Counted from the stretch's first letter, positions 51,401-60,846 are shown. The stretch: DNA of 64,000 nt from Flectonema sp. DT1601 (GCA_964019425.1 OZ025793.1:1116001-1180000), one strand, 5' to 3'. Made by a program: numbers and translations. Notes: generated by a model not told the origin, from the sequence alone.

Positions 51401-51617
51401 TCTTGAGAGGTTTCGGGGTCATGACACTACTCTATTTCACTCTCTAGCAAAGAAATATAATATACCTCTGTCTCCTTACCGTGATAAACTTATACAGTTC
51501 TATAGCAAGCATAACCCGGCTAAGTTGTGTCAGGTAGATATTGTCTTACACTTGGTTCAAGGAAACGAGGACAGACTTCTTCGAAAATTAGAAGAAAAAT
51601 ACTTAGGAAGCCAATAG
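48432..51617 (+). CDS. CUE-like, Pro/Gln-rich protein with C-terminal FYxxHxPAKL repeats
   Basis: A 1,061-residue intronless protein. Residues 1-80 are basic, Ser/Pro-rich. Residues about 84-127 (LLVKLGEKYPDASTKILSAALSESKYNLEEAEEIVKNKL) match the CUE/UBA-type ubiquitin-binding pattern, and a second UBA-like helical segment follows at about 190-230. Then come Gln/His-rich and poly-Pro segments, coiled coil, a fourfold IQHQSIAP repeat, and an Arg/Glu-rich helix. The end has two copies of a ~40-residue repeat (LLVSFYTRHDPAKLDSVDTIL and LIQFYSKHNPAKLCQVDIVL). I associate this repeat with many trypanosomatid proteins, which supports a euglenozoan origin. Function unknown; ubiquitin binding is an inference. 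Confidence 0.75.
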   Translation: MPPRSSSAGSAKSTKSAKKASPKVSPKKSSSPTPSKAGSKSAESKRGSPTPPVTRQGSGKLTRASSKASEGGNSNASKNSKMTGELLVKLGEKYPDASTKILSAALSESKYNLEEAEEIVKNKLTEQQELAEQQQAVLPPPVRGSVTPSPVGTPPSEAAAADALLANLPPPPVSVVGGTQPLPDQNSMRESIKYLATTTNRSVAACGDALHLAERMGGSQAEHIQRAIDIMKQEEDTWVSRFQQLFSVYDPLKSSEMETRTFLQTWQPQKDSFEKIYDAMCQVYDARNDFAWQDQQQQQLQQQPHQHQHQHQHQQQHLQQQMSPTYPPPPVLQNSQPQQHLQQQHIQHQQQPVLPGFQANYADPVVGGMPWNVDLNTLAAMLPQLTKAVDAIEAAERTETPETEYIEEEVKPATPQAQAPPPPPPQSAFSRPQRSSNFEQEILDKIKAIETALHEKDKEKEREREREKQEREREATLKRKTNIVLPALPPPPPPPPETPDVLPTADPTMLVMQSLTSQTHELQQNPNAPLGAGINGVLASLAGVASGSNYGQLATKQRAVLEQISHQSDANARVVELERELTDLRERYEESERRQKEQLVVIETIQGQLDSDRSILHTGLSQLGGINKWSSDNERVIGESKILQQEASILRRHQQQTQAEPTSVNEVAELAALQSDLFNRTKQLLEENEILNARNPNISEVPMLKNEFQNANDRHDLYHESLRQLEILGGKSEPPPPPPPPPSYPPPPPPIQHQSIAPIQHQSIAPIQHQSIAPIQHQSIAPMTIQNLQPVRGPSTSIVSTAPDANPEVMAELTNLRGVLKLLVQHQLEQTQHQDEIARVQEDLIEKQKIDKLQSVRGSAELVSSIRRERALERHTDRNERKQERDLERQHQARQEKEKEKERRRKAARSRTPKRRDSPSRRIASEVLMHTARSPRSRAIEASLNSISEAVQNLKSSSPASTDDPSNHRALLVSFYTRHDPAKLDSVDTILERFRGHDTTLFHSLAKKYNIPLSPYRDKLIQFYSKHNPAKLCQVDIVLHLVQGNEDRLLRKLEEKYLGSQ
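50681..50776 (+). repeat. Four exact 24-bp tandem repeats in coding sequence
   Basis: Four units beginning GATTCAGCACCAATCAATAG, 24 bp each, encode IQHQSIAP four times. The units are identical at DNA level, implying recent expansion. Confidence 0.95.
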
Positions 51618-52091
51618 ATCATCTCACACGCAAGTGGGGGAGTTTTCTTATTATTTGATTGCTAGCGCCTGCGGAGACACATTTAATGAACTAAATTAAA
51701 GAGTGGCACTCCTTAGGGACGTTAGGGATTTCCTTTTTTTTTTTTTTTTTTTACATGTCCTTATTAGCTGTGATTTTATAAAAAATGTCCGATCAGCATC
51801 ACTGAGCATAACACACAGAACGAATGAACTAAACTATCCACAAGGGAAGTGGCTGTCCCATTCGATCTTTTTGCGTGCATGTTGTTAATAGTTATGTTCG
51901 CTCTTTTTTTCTTTTTTAGGCACAAAAGACGATAAATTCATTCTTGCAAAAAAAAAAAAAAAATAATAATAGAGAGGAGAGGAAGAAGAAAAAGTGATGG
52001 ATTATATCGACTCTTTTGTCGATTTTAATAATTTCTTGTAGTTGCCATTTTTGAGGGTTCTGTTTGCTTTAGTGTGCAGGACGGCTGTTTT

Positions 52092-52124
<33 letters not shown>

Positions 52125-52341
52125 TTCGCTTTTTTTCCCCAAATCTCCACAACCCACATAGAACAGTTGCTGTATCCCACTTGTTATTCTTTAATTGGTG
52201 ATAATACACTGTGTTGGTTTAATTTAATCATATTTTCTGTTTTTTCATACAGCACGTGATTATGAGTAAAATAAAGTGAAAAGTCTGATAGACGTTCAGC
52301 AACCGTATTCTAATTATCCTTCTTAGGTCCGAGCGTGGGAG
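51618..52341. other. Spacer with T runs
   Basis: T runs at about 51733-51751 and 52094-52122 and an A run near 51949-51962. AATTATCCTTCTTAG ends at 52326, 15 nt before the next ATG, and is a plausible trans-splice acceptor. No gene supported. Confidence 0.5.
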
Positions 52342-54414
52342 ATGCTCGCTGAAAGCCTCTCTGTTCTTAAACACAACTTGTTCAATGAAATATGGGGAAC
52401 AGTTAGTAAATTGGGTGATTGTGAAAATGAAGTTTTGAGAAAATTAAAAGAATTTTGGGCCGTAGAAGTAGTTAGTGAAGTTGTCGAGTGTATGCTAAGC
52501 AATAACATGAGATCTGTTTTAACACATATTGTAAAGAGGTATGGTAGCAATACGATCAATATCGATGAACGTGAGGATATAAAAATTAGATTAAAGGAAA
52601 GCTTCGCAGAAACTTTTAGAAAATTACAAGAACAGCTACAAGTAATAGGAATATCATTTACGAAGCATTTGACTGAAACTTTGAATCAATCTGTTCATCG
52701 CGAATTGATATTAATTTCTGATTCTTATGCTCAAGATGTGGTGGATCGTTCTCAAGCTGATTTCGCTACTCGTCATCAACATTTAGTAGTAGAGCACACT
52801 GAAAGACTTAATCACGCTAGGTCTCATCAAAAAGCTTCAGAACAACGAATTCGAGATTTATTAAAAAAACTTGATTCCTACAAACGAGGAGAGAACGTTG
52901 AACCGAATCCAATCCCAACTCAAAGCAACAACGATCTAACTGCCAGTAGGTTTGAATCTGAGAAAGCAAGACTTCGAGAGAAAGGTTTGCTCAATCAACT
53001 AACTCAATTAAAACAAAAACAATCTGATTTCGTAAAGAAAGAAAGTGAATTACAAAGTACCATCACACGATTAAGAGAAGAAGTATTATCACTTCACTCA
53101 AAGTACTCGTTAGACATTCGAAGGCTTCAATCGAAATACGATGAGGAGATCGAAGGACTTCGGAAACAAAATGCTGATGCTGCAGAACAATTTAAAAAAG
53201 ATCGAGAACGAAGTGACCTTCACCTACTCAGTGCGAATGCCGATACCCAATGTGCTGAAGATATCAGTCATCATCTTGATGTGTTGTGTGCGAAATTAAA
53301 TTTAGAAACAAATTGGCTTCTAAGAGTTGTTCGAAGGGCAGGAATTGAACGAGAGCGTGTTGAAGTAATTGAATCAAATTTACAACAATTGCACTACACG
53401 TCACAAACAACAATCCCGTTAGCTGTTCCAGGTGGATGGCCTCAAGGATCAGCTCCCGACACGTCAGCCCCAATCACACAACGTGGAGGACCATCCACCA
53501 TGATTGCTTCAGCACCTAATGTACGCCCCATTGGCATCCTCAGAAATCAAATGGACTACTTAGGAAGTGCTATACAACTAGAAGTTGACCGTGATGCTAG
53601 TGAGGAATATAAAAAGCTGTGCGAGTCACAACAGTCTGAAATCAAAAAGCTAAAACAGACTTTGGAAAAGAAGCAGTCCGAACACCACACTTACATGCGC
53701 AACTTAAGTGAGACGTTGACAAACCAAATTGCGCAGCTGGTCGCAAAAAACCACACTTTGCAGGCTCAAAAATTCAAGAATCGTTCTGCTGGGCTCTCAC
53801 AGAGAAAGTTCTCAACTCCTGCCTTAGATCAGTTGACTAAACAGCTGCAGGCTAATCGAAATGAATTAAACTCATCGAAAATGAATTTGTGGGTCGCTCG
53901 ACGAATGGTCGTCGGATTGGAAGAGAAATTAGCGCAGGCAACTTCCCCCTCTGGGCAGCAAGGCAGCTCATCAGTAGAACCTCCGCCACCTCCAAAGGTT
54001 GATACTTCAGAAGTTATAAATACAGATCTTTGGGTGACTGCTGATGCTGAAGTCGGACAAATCGCATCTTCACAACTGTCAGCAGCTCGTCAAGTTTCTC
54101 CAACACCACCTCCACATCCTCACCCTGCGCTTCGGAGTAGGAATCGTTTCCCCAGATCAAAGCCGTTAAAGCGTCCTCAGACTACTAGACCTGTGAGTAC
54201 TTCTTCTTCTGCTGATCTGGAACCGGAAGATGCGAAGAAACCCTCTCGATCTCCTACTCTCAACTATGTTACTCTTCCACTGCAATGTCCTGAAAGTAAA
54301 CAACCCGACGCAAAATTAGATACCTGGCAGCAGGCACTTCAATCAATATTAATGGACTTGAGAGTCTCTCCAGCCTCAACAAAACAAAAATGGAAAGGCT
54401 CTGACCACTTGTAG
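52342..54414 (+). CDS. Coiled-coil protein of unknown function
   Basis: A 690-residue protein with no recognised catalytic domain. Residues 1-130 are helical and mildly hydrophobic. Residues about 150-300 and 420-560 form heptad-rich coiled coils (for example ESEKARLREKGLLNQLTQLKQKQ and CESQQSEIKKLKQTLEKKQSEH). They are separated by a Pro/Gly-rich stretch at about 355-400. The last 150 residues are Pro/Ser-rich and disordered, ending with a short helix (DTWQQALQSILMDLRV). The composition fits a cytoskeletal or basal-body component, consistent with the CEP164-like and IQ proteins further along, but there is no direct evidence. The first Met follows a pyrimidine-AG leader closely, supporting the start. 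Confidence 0.7.
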   Translation: MLAESLSVLKHNLFNEIWGTVSKLGDCENEVLRKLKEFWAVEVVSEVVECMLSNNMRSVLTHIVKRYGSNTINIDEREDIKIRLKESFAETFRKLQEQLQVIGISFTKHLTETLNQSVHRELILISDSYAQDVVDRSQADFATRHQHLVVEHTERLNHARSHQKASEQRIRDLLKKLDSYKRGENVEPNPIPTQSNNDLTASRFESEKARLREKGLLNQLTQLKQKQSDFVKKESELQSTITRLREEVLSLHSKYSLDIRRLQSKYDEEIEGLRKQNADAAEQFKKDRERSDLHLLSANADTQCAEDISHHLDVLCAKLNLETNWLLRVVRRAGIERERVEVIESNLQQLHYTSQTTIPLAVPGGWPQGSAPDTSAPITQRGGPSTMIASAPNVRPIGILRNQMDYLGSAIQLEVDRDASEEYKKLCESQQSEIKKLKQTLEKKQSEHHTYMRNLSETLTNQIAQLVAKNHTLQAQKFKNRSAGLSQRKFSTPALDQLTKQLQANRNELNSSKMNLWVARRMVVGLEEKLAQATSPSGQQGSSSVEPPPPPKVDTSEVINTDLWVTADAEVGQIASSQLSAARQVSPTPPPHPHPALRSRNRFPRSKPLKRPQTTRPVSTSSSADLEPEDAKKPSRSPTLNYVTLPLQCPESKQPDAKLDTWQQALQSILMDLRVSPASTKQKWKGSDHL

Positions 54415-54964
54415 AAGAATATTTATTTTAGTATTTGATCTCCATCTTGCCCGTGGTAGATTATCCAATTGAAACGTTTTTATAACCCAACAACTTGTGT
54501 GGGAGTACGTTGATTTGTCATACAGCAGAGTGATAGATTCTTATCTTGATAACTCTCTTTTATTTATTAATCTCTATTTATGAATTACGATTTTCTTTAT
54601 TTGCGAAGTGAAGTGAATTGGCGATCCCCCCTATTTTTTTTGGTGGAATTGGAGTGCCAAATGGAACCAGTATACAAGAATACATGCCTGACTCTCTTAA
54701 GGCAATTATCGTCACGAATTTCAGCTGAAGAGTCGGCAAACTATTTTTATTCGACGCGGTGTGAGAGAAGCTTTTCCTTTTTTTTTTTTTTTTGCTCTCT
54801 ATTGGTAGGTTTTGAAAAAAAAAAAAGAAATGAGAAAACAAAAAAAACCATCTCACGGTTTTTACAATCTGGTGGGTTATTATACCTTTGAAATGATTAC
54901 TTTTGTTTGAATGGGTAGAAACGATAAGTGACAACATTACCACTACTTCTCTTCAGGTCGTAAC
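54415..54964. other. Spacer
   Basis: AT-rich with a T run (54777-54794) and A-rich stretches near 54818-54846. ACTTCTCTTCAG ending at 54957 lies 7 nt before the next ATG and is a good acceptor candidate. Open frames on either strand here are not protein-like. Confidence 0.5.
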
Positions 54965-56188
54965 ATGGTGTCGAGTTCGTTAGTTCGCCATGCACCTCGA
55001 CTACTAATACTCGCTGGATTGTTAACATTAGCAACTCTACTCAGCTTTGGTAGTGGAAAAGGAACTGATGCAAACGAACATACGCAACCAACAGAACTGC
55101 CTAATGCAGTAGAAGAAATCACTCAGAAAAGTGAGACTAAACAAGATTGTTTTACTTATGAATTCAAAGGTACGCAATGTATGTCAAAAGGGACAACACT
55201 ACCGGATCAGTGTGAATTTGAATTCAACAATGGGAAGATGAAAATGAATTTTTGTGATAGAAAAGATCGTTGTGCGCAGTGGGCAGGTGGTACATACCAC
55301 TCAACACCATCAAAGTGTACTACGAGAGTCGAAAATAAATGCAACAGCGCACAACTAACCACTGAACTTATTGAGAAAGGTTTATGGGATGCCGAACAGA
55401 AAGTATTTTCTGTTCCTGGATGTAGTCTTCAAAGCTACACTAGACATGATATTCTTAATCTGTTGAAAGGTAAGAGAATTTTAATAACTGGAGACTCGAT
55501 GATGAGACAAGTCTTTCTCAGATTAATTGACATATTACGTGGACAACCTTATAGTATAGAACACTACTATCACACGGATAGTTATTATGTATCATCTTAC
55601 ACAGATGATAAGATTGTTGTTGGTATTACCAGCGAGAAGGCTCCAAATGTTATCGCGGATAAAGTTTTTGAAATGTATTACTTTTGGGATCATCACCCAA
55701 GTAAATTTAAAAAGATATTTGAATGGGTGAAACCAGACATCCACATCGCCTCATTTATGTACTGGTGGAAAGGTAGAGAACCATTTACTGATATTGATAA
55801 GTACATGAAAACAATCGTACAGTATGCTAAGGTACGAGGTCCTGATTACAAGTATTTCTACTTAACGACTCCTTGGACTAAAAAAGGAACTTTTGGAGGA
55901 GTCGAAGATGAGAGGCGCATCCCCCGCAATGAATACATGATCGACTTGTTAACATCGTTATCATCTAAAGCAGATGTTAAGAATACCAAAATTCTTGACT
56001 TTGCTTCATATGCTGCAGTCAAACACTTCAATAAAACTGGGGACGGAATTCATTATATGTGTATTTGGAGACCAGAGTTTCCGAAACAAATTAAAATAAA
56101 AGATTCGAAATTCAAACCCGATGGATGTGAAGACCCAGTTGGTGCCAACTGGGCACGGCTTATGCTAAATGTCCTAGATACTAGTTGA
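54965..56188 (+). CDS. PC-esterase-like (SGNH) type II membrane protein
   Basis: A 407-residue protein with an N-terminal signal anchor (RLLILAGLLTLATLLSF, residues about 12-28) and an otherwise lumenal body. Paired Cys-rich segments precede the SGNH/PC-esterase core: KRILITGDSMMRQVFLRLIDIL holds the nucleophile motif G-D-S (Ser about 178). Near the end GDGIHYMC gives the D-x-x-H motif (about 360-363). This is the layout of the trichome birefringence-like, NXPE and CASD1 esterase-type proteins. These modify glycans by O-acetyl transfer or removal in the Golgi. Both catalytic motifs are intact, so activity is plausible; the substrate cannot be predicted. Confidence 0.75.
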   Translation: MVSSSLVRHAPRLLILAGLLTLATLLSFGSGKGTDANEHTQPTELPNAVEEITQKSETKQDCFTYEFKGTQCMSKGTTLPDQCEFEFNNGKMKMNFCDRKDRCAQWAGGTYHSTPSKCTTRVENKCNSAQLTTELIEKGLWDAEQKVFSVPGCSLQSYTRHDILNLLKGKRILITGDSMMRQVFLRLIDILRGQPYSIEHYYHTDSYYVSSYTDDKIVVGITSEKAPNVIADKVFEMYYFWDHHPSKFKKIFEWVKPDIHIASFMYWWKGREPFTDIDKYMKTIVQYAKVRGPDYKYFYLTTPWTKKGTFGGVEDERRIPRNEYMIDLLTSLSSKADVKNTKILDFASYAAVKHFNKTGDGIHYMCIWRPEFPKQIKIKDSKFKPDGCEDPVGANWARLMLNVLDTS

Positions 56189-56491
56189 GTAATGAGGGAT
56201 GTAAATCCTTAAAAGGCTCAAATTTCGGATCAACTTCCACATAATTAAGAAGAAATTGTTGTGTTTATTAATTTTGTCTTTTTTTTAACAACATTTGCGC
56301 TACATTATTATTATTATTCTATTTTCGTAAAAGGAGCCTGCTTAGTTATTCTGTATTGATCATTGCCTTACCTTGCTATGACAGAGTTCTACATTGTGGC
56401 AGCAGGAATGAGATTTTAATTTTTTCCCCCTTTTTCTATTTGTTTCAGTAACTTAATTACTCTCAACACAGATTCAACTATCAACACGCGA
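56189..56491. other. Spacer
   Basis: AT-rich with a pyrimidine tract (TTTTTTCCCCCTTTTTCTATTTGTTTCAG, ending at 56449) that is a strong acceptor candidate for the ankyrin gene. Nothing else seen. Confidence 0.55.
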
Positions 56492-57418
56492 ATGACAGAT
56501 TCAGCACAAAAACTCTTCAACAAGTTTCAAGAAGCAGTTCGCGACGGAACTAAATCTGATATAGAACGGTGCATCAAAACGGAAGGTTTTCCAGTAAACT
56601 TTGCATCCCCCACTGGAAGGGGTCCCCTTCATCTGGCAGCAGAAAGAGGTGACGACGAAGCAGTTAAATACCTAATTGAACAAGGCGCTGATTGCACAAA
56701 GCTAGACAAAAAAGGTGCGAGTTGCATGCACTACGCTGCAAAGGTAGGTAGTTGCAGATGTATAGAAATATTAAAAAATCACATCTCTCCGTCGGGGCTT
56801 CCTGCAGAAGCACTCAACGACGCAGACACTGCCTTTCATTGGGCTGTTTGGGGAATAAAGTTTGATGCGGCTTCGATGCTTTATGAATTGCAACCTGATC
56901 TCGTAAATAAAACTGATTCTGAGGGTGACACAGCTCTACACTGGGCTTGTTTAAACAGCAGGTGTGGGATTGTGAAGAAATTAATACAAAATTTCAACGC
57001 TGATACTGAAGTTATATCAAGTCAAGTTGGTATCGGTGCCGCACCACTTCATATTGCAGCTACTCAAGGCGACTTAGATATTTGTAAGTTTCTAATTGAT
57101 AATTGTGATGTTCAGGTTAATGTAAAAGATTCAAACGGAGATACTCCCCTCCACCTTGCCGTCAGTTTTGAGCATCTCTCAGTAGTAACGTATTTGTTAC
57201 AGAGTAAGTTGGTTGATCCTCTCTTGTTAAATAATAATAATCAAACACCACTTGACGTCGCTATTGACCTTCGGATAGAAGGAGGTTTTCAACAGCTGCT
57301 GGAAGCAGCTGTCGAAGGCAGACTACCAGACGAGTTACGCTCCCAAGAAAAGAAGAATCGAGCATCTGCTAAGCTAGAAGAGGTTGTGGCTGCTGCAAAG
57401 AGAGCCGGAGCCTTCTAA
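56492..57418 (+). CDS. Ankyrin-repeat protein
   Basis: A 308-residue protein composed almost entirely of ankyrin repeats, roughly seven. Repeats can be followed from GRGPLHLAAERGDDEAVKYL, GASCMHYAAKVGSCRCIEIL, DTAFHWAVWGIKFDAASML, DTALHWACLNSRCGIVKKL, AAPLHIAATQGDLDICKFL and DTPLHLAVSFEHLSVVTYL, to a degenerate last unit (QTPLDVAIDLRIEGGFQQLL). A short charged helical tail follows. There is no other domain, signal peptide or membrane segment, so it is a soluble protein-interaction module. Its partner cannot be inferred. The strong pyrimidine tract and CAG upstream support expression from the chosen ATG. Confidence 0.9.
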   Translation: MTDSAQKLFNKFQEAVRDGTKSDIERCIKTEGFPVNFASPTGRGPLHLAAERGDDEAVKYLIEQGADCTKLDKKGASCMHYAAKVGSCRCIEILKNHISPSGLPAEALNDADTAFHWAVWGIKFDAASMLYELQPDLVNKTDSEGDTALHWACLNSRCGIVKKLIQNFNADTEVISSQVGIGAAPLHIAATQGDLDICKFLIDNCDVQVNVKDSNGDTPLHLAVSFEHLSVVTYLLQSKLVDPLLLNNNNQTPLDVAIDLRIEGGFQQLLEAAVEGRLPDELRSQEKKNRASAKLEEVVAAAKRAGAF

Positions 57419-57588
57419 AATAATAATTTATTTACAGTTACACTCTTGTTCCCTTATTTTTTTATTATTTTTTTTTTTTTAAATTAATTTCTTTTTCTGT
57501 CTGAAAATTCGTAACTCCAGAGGAAGATAAAGTATTTCGAAATTTATTTATTCATTTATCAGGGAAATAAGAACTTTTTTGCAAATAG

Positions 57589-59178
57589 ATGTCACAACGA
57601 GTACAGTGTCTCGGATGTGGTAATTCAAACACAACCACAAAGGCTGGGGGTGCTTTGCGTTGGGCTGCAAGTTACTTACCAGAAAATTTACAGTCTGTCT
57701 GTCAATTTTGCTCAAAAGATGATGAGGGTTATTATAACTACAGCTGGGCTGTCTTACAACAAGATGCCAGACCCCCAATTAACTTTAAAAATAAGAGATA
57801 TGAACTAGGTATACACTGCAGTTGCAAACGACCTCTGGACGACAATCCAAAATCGAGAGAAGTTTGCAGAAAATGCGGTTCGATAATACATGATACATGT
57901 GTTGCTCCAGACAAAACAAATGTCGCTGGTTTCGGAAATGAAATTCAAATAGTCTGCATGGATTGTTATAAGACTGACTTAGCGATTACAATAACTTGTC
58001 CAGAGACTTCTAAATACGTCGCAATGGCCATAAGCAATTCCCCTACAATGCAAAATGTACCCGTCACTATTAAGAGTGGTCGCAGTATATCCGTCGACAT
58101 CACAGAGAAATCGATCCCTATTTCAGTTGATTTTAAGTCAGAAGACGGGTACAATAAAATCCTTGATAGGATTTCTCTCCGAACATCAACACAAAGACGT
58201 GGTGACACCTCACGTAAACATGTTACCACTTGTATCTTATGTACGATAAACGAACCTATTATCAGCGATCTGTGTAAAGCCTGCGCTGTTTGTTTTGATC
58301 GCACGTGTCCTTTCGTCATCCCTATTTCGATATCGTACGGTAGGGAGTCTCTCCTGTCTGCTAAGTTACTTAAAGCATACATAGAGATTGTAGCTAATTT
58401 TCAAAAATTACCACACGCTGTAACACTTTCTAACCAAGACGCATATCTCTGTGTGAATGAAAAATGTCGAGCAATTATGAGAGCAAAAGACCTGAAAGGA
58501 ATAGCAGACGTTCATTCCTGTACAGTTTGTGGATCAAAAGGGTCTTCCAATGAATATGTTAGAGGTACAACTACTGTTCTGGAAACAGTTGGTACGGCTG
58601 TTAAAATGACTGGATCGTCAGATGAGATTCTTAGCAATGCGAAAGACTTTCTGAACAACGTAACTTTCCCCCTGAAAACATATCATCTCCCTGATCTGAC
58701 GATAGCTGGAAGAAAGATAATTCTCCCCGAGAACATCACCGACCTCTCAATGATCACTCACATTATAGCTGAGATTGCTGAAGAACATCAAGCAAGATGT
58801 TATGCAGCAAAGAATGGTCACCTACCAAGCTGTAACACTAACTGTGGTGATAATTGTATTTCTACTTTTGTTGTTGCTGGTAAGCAGACAAATGTTTCAA
58901 ATTCGAATTCTGTTTCCTACACAGTGATGGGAAAGTCGTACGAGATCTCATCCTTGCCAGACAAGGGATTCTGTGAAGTGTCTGTTTCGGGAACTACAGC
59001 TACGGATGAGTTTGATTTCACTTCCGCTACTGTTGTTGGAGACAATGCTTTCTTGAGATTGGAAAATAGTATTCAAAAGAAGAACATAACATTACCGCAG
59101 TCTAAAACTGATTTGGATAAATTAAAAAAACTACTCGAGTCGATGCCGATAGTCTTCGGTAGTGAAAACATTTCGTAA
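57589..59178 (+). CDS. Cys-rich zinc-finger protein of unknown function
   Basis: A 529-residue protein with several CxxC clusters. Cluster 1 (residues 7-125) has C7xxC10, C38xxC41, a CSC and CRKCGSIIHDTC segment, and CMDC, an order reminiscent of PHD/RING-type cross-brace fingers. Cluster 2 (about 215-245) is CILC...CKACAVCFDRTC. Cluster 3 (about 285-320) has CVNEKC and CTVCG. A late group (about 400-425) is CYAAKNGHLPSCNTNCGDNC. The C-terminal ~130 residues are beta-rich with no Cys pairs except one. It probably binds several zinc ions. I do not recognise the family, and no catalytic function can be assigned. Confidence 0.7.
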   Translation: MSQRVQCLGCGNSNTTTKAGGALRWAASYLPENLQSVCQFCSKDDEGYYNYSWAVLQQDARPPINFKNKRYELGIHCSCKRPLDDNPKSREVCRKCGSIIHDTCVAPDKTNVAGFGNEIQIVCMDCYKTDLAITITCPETSKYVAMAISNSPTMQNVPVTIKSGRSISVDITEKSIPISVDFKSEDGYNKILDRISLRTSTQRRGDTSRKHVTTCILCTINEPIISDLCKACAVCFDRTCPFVIPISISYGRESLLSAKLLKAYIEIVANFQKLPHAVTLSNQDAYLCVNEKCRAIMRAKDLKGIADVHSCTVCGSKGSSNEYVRGTTTVLETVGTAVKMTGSSDEILSNAKDFLNNVTFPLKTYHLPDLTIAGRKIILPENITDLSMITHIIAEIAEEHQARCYAAKNGHLPSCNTNCGDNCISTFVVAGKQTNVSNSNSVSYTVMGKSYEISSLPDKGFCEVSVSGTTATDEFDFTSATVVGDNAFLRLENSIQKKNITLPQSKTDLDKLKKLLESMPIVFGSENIS

Positions 59179-59586
59179 GAAAATTATTAGCACTTTGGCT
59201 GCGTGCAGTCTTCATCCACAAAAAAAAAAAAAAAATCCTTCTTCAAAGTCCTTCTGAAACTCTAACACAGGGGGAAAAAACAGACAAGTAAAACCTGAAC
59301 GAACTGTGTCTCGTACCAAATTTGGTTTCTTTTTTTTCTTCTTTTTATTTCCACGTCAAGTGATTCCCTCAATACGTTCTTATGCAGTTAATACTTTCTA
59401 AAGCAAACAATTAAAAATAACTCTACAACAGCTATTGTTGAAGTGGTGCTTTTTTTTTTTTGTTTTTTATGTTTTATCGTAGTTCTTATAGAGTTAACCC
59501 GATGCTCTTTAGTTTACTGTATCAGCGATGATCTGTACGCAATTGTGTTGTTAATCTATCTGAACAGAAACTGAAAATAATAAATA
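59179..59586. other. Spacer
   Basis: A run (59220-59235), T runs (about 59328-59346 and 59451-59469), otherwise AT-rich. No gene supported. CTATCTGAACAG lies just before the WW gene ATG. Confidence 0.5.
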
Positions 59587-60301
59587 ATGGCAACTGGTAC
59601 GGTGGAGCCCTCAGAGTACATAGAAGATGGTATGTCATTATTTCTTTTTCAATGCCGTTGTTAGGGGAGGGAGAAAAGGGGAAGAAGGGGGAAAAAAAAA
59701 AAAAAAAAAAAAAATTACAGAAAATTATGTTCCCACAATTGAAGACAAGGAAGACTATGCGAAATACTTAGGAATTAATCTCCATACTGAAAGGTGTTTT
59801 ATGTGGATTGCTGAGGAGGGTATCAAGGCTCGTCTTCCAGATGGATGGAGGCCATGCTCAACAGCAGAAGGTCAGGTTTACTACTACAATACATTAACTG
59901 ATAAGAGTTCGTGGATTCACCCGCGTGATTTAGAATACAAACAAATCTTACAAAAAGAAAGGTTGAAGAAGGAAGAAGTAGGCGTACCTGCTCCTCGAGT
60001 CGAACCAACTTCGACTTCTTACCAACAAAGCACTTCGGTTAGCACACCAGCAGTATCCCCACAAAGAGTAACTGACAACCATGTTTGTACTAAAATATCT
60101 ATCAGAAAATATCACAACAGTGAAACGGTACTTTTAAACGCACGTGTGTCTTCTACTACTACTTTTGCATCTGTTGCTTCTCTTTTTCCAAAAACTCCTC
60201 CTCCTTTCTTAGATGCGGAAGGATTCTCATTCCCTCCTTCTGATTTAGTACAGAGTCACTTTACTACATCTACAGCACTTGTTTATCTAGATGGTTATTA
60301 A
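59587..60301 (+). CDS. CEP164: CEP164-like WW-domain protein, two exons
   Basis: Exons 59587-59629 (14 codons plus one base) and 59721-60301, joined across a 91-nt intron (GTATGT...AAATTACAG), encode 207 residues. The joined sequence ...EYIEDENYVPTIEDKEDYAKYLGIN...ERCFMWIAEEGIKARLPDGWRPC matches the N-terminal region of the centriolar distal-appendage protein CEP164. The WW domain is DGWRPCSTAEGQVYYYNTLTDKSSWIHPRD (both Trp present). CEP164 is needed for basal-body docking and ciliogenesis. This protein keeps only that N-terminal module: the long coiled-coil tail is absent, replaced by ~100 Ser/Thr/Pro-rich residues. Either a reduced orthologue or a WW paralogue. Confidence 0.75.
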
Positions 60302-60846
60302 GTACGTCCTTAATGATGTACTGATATAACTAATTAATATTAGAGTGTTCGTTCTGTTCTTCAGTTTTCTGTTGAACAAGCAAACTCTGCAGTCGTCTCG
60401 CAGAAATTCGAAGATGACTATTTTCCTTAGTAGCTGTATTCTGATTTGGATGTGTTTGTAGTTGAATTTAGTTTTTGTCAACAGCTGGTTACAAGATAAT
60501 CTTGTATTGTGACTCCGTGTTCGTTTATGTATCCTACAGCTAGTGTCGTTGTAATGACTAATAGCTCTATAGCTCTAGCTTATTGTGTTGTGAATCAGTC
60601 TCTATCATTATCCTATTAGTTGCGGGGTAGCTGTTTGACGTGACCTCTAAATATATTTTCCCTCTGTAGTAGTAATTATATCTTTATATTTTTTTTAATA
60701 TCTAAAAACGTTATCCCAGGGAAATATTGCTAAAAGAAAGTGAAACTGGCTTGGTTTATTTGTAGTGATTTTACTTTATTTTTTTATGATAAACTGAAAA
60801 AATCATTTTTTTTTTTTTTTTTCATTCTTTAAAAAAGTTTCGTGGA
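60302..60846. other. Spacer
   Basis: AT-rich, with a T17-18 run around 60807-60823 shortly before the IQ protein. No gene or structured element that I can support. Confidence 0.5.
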
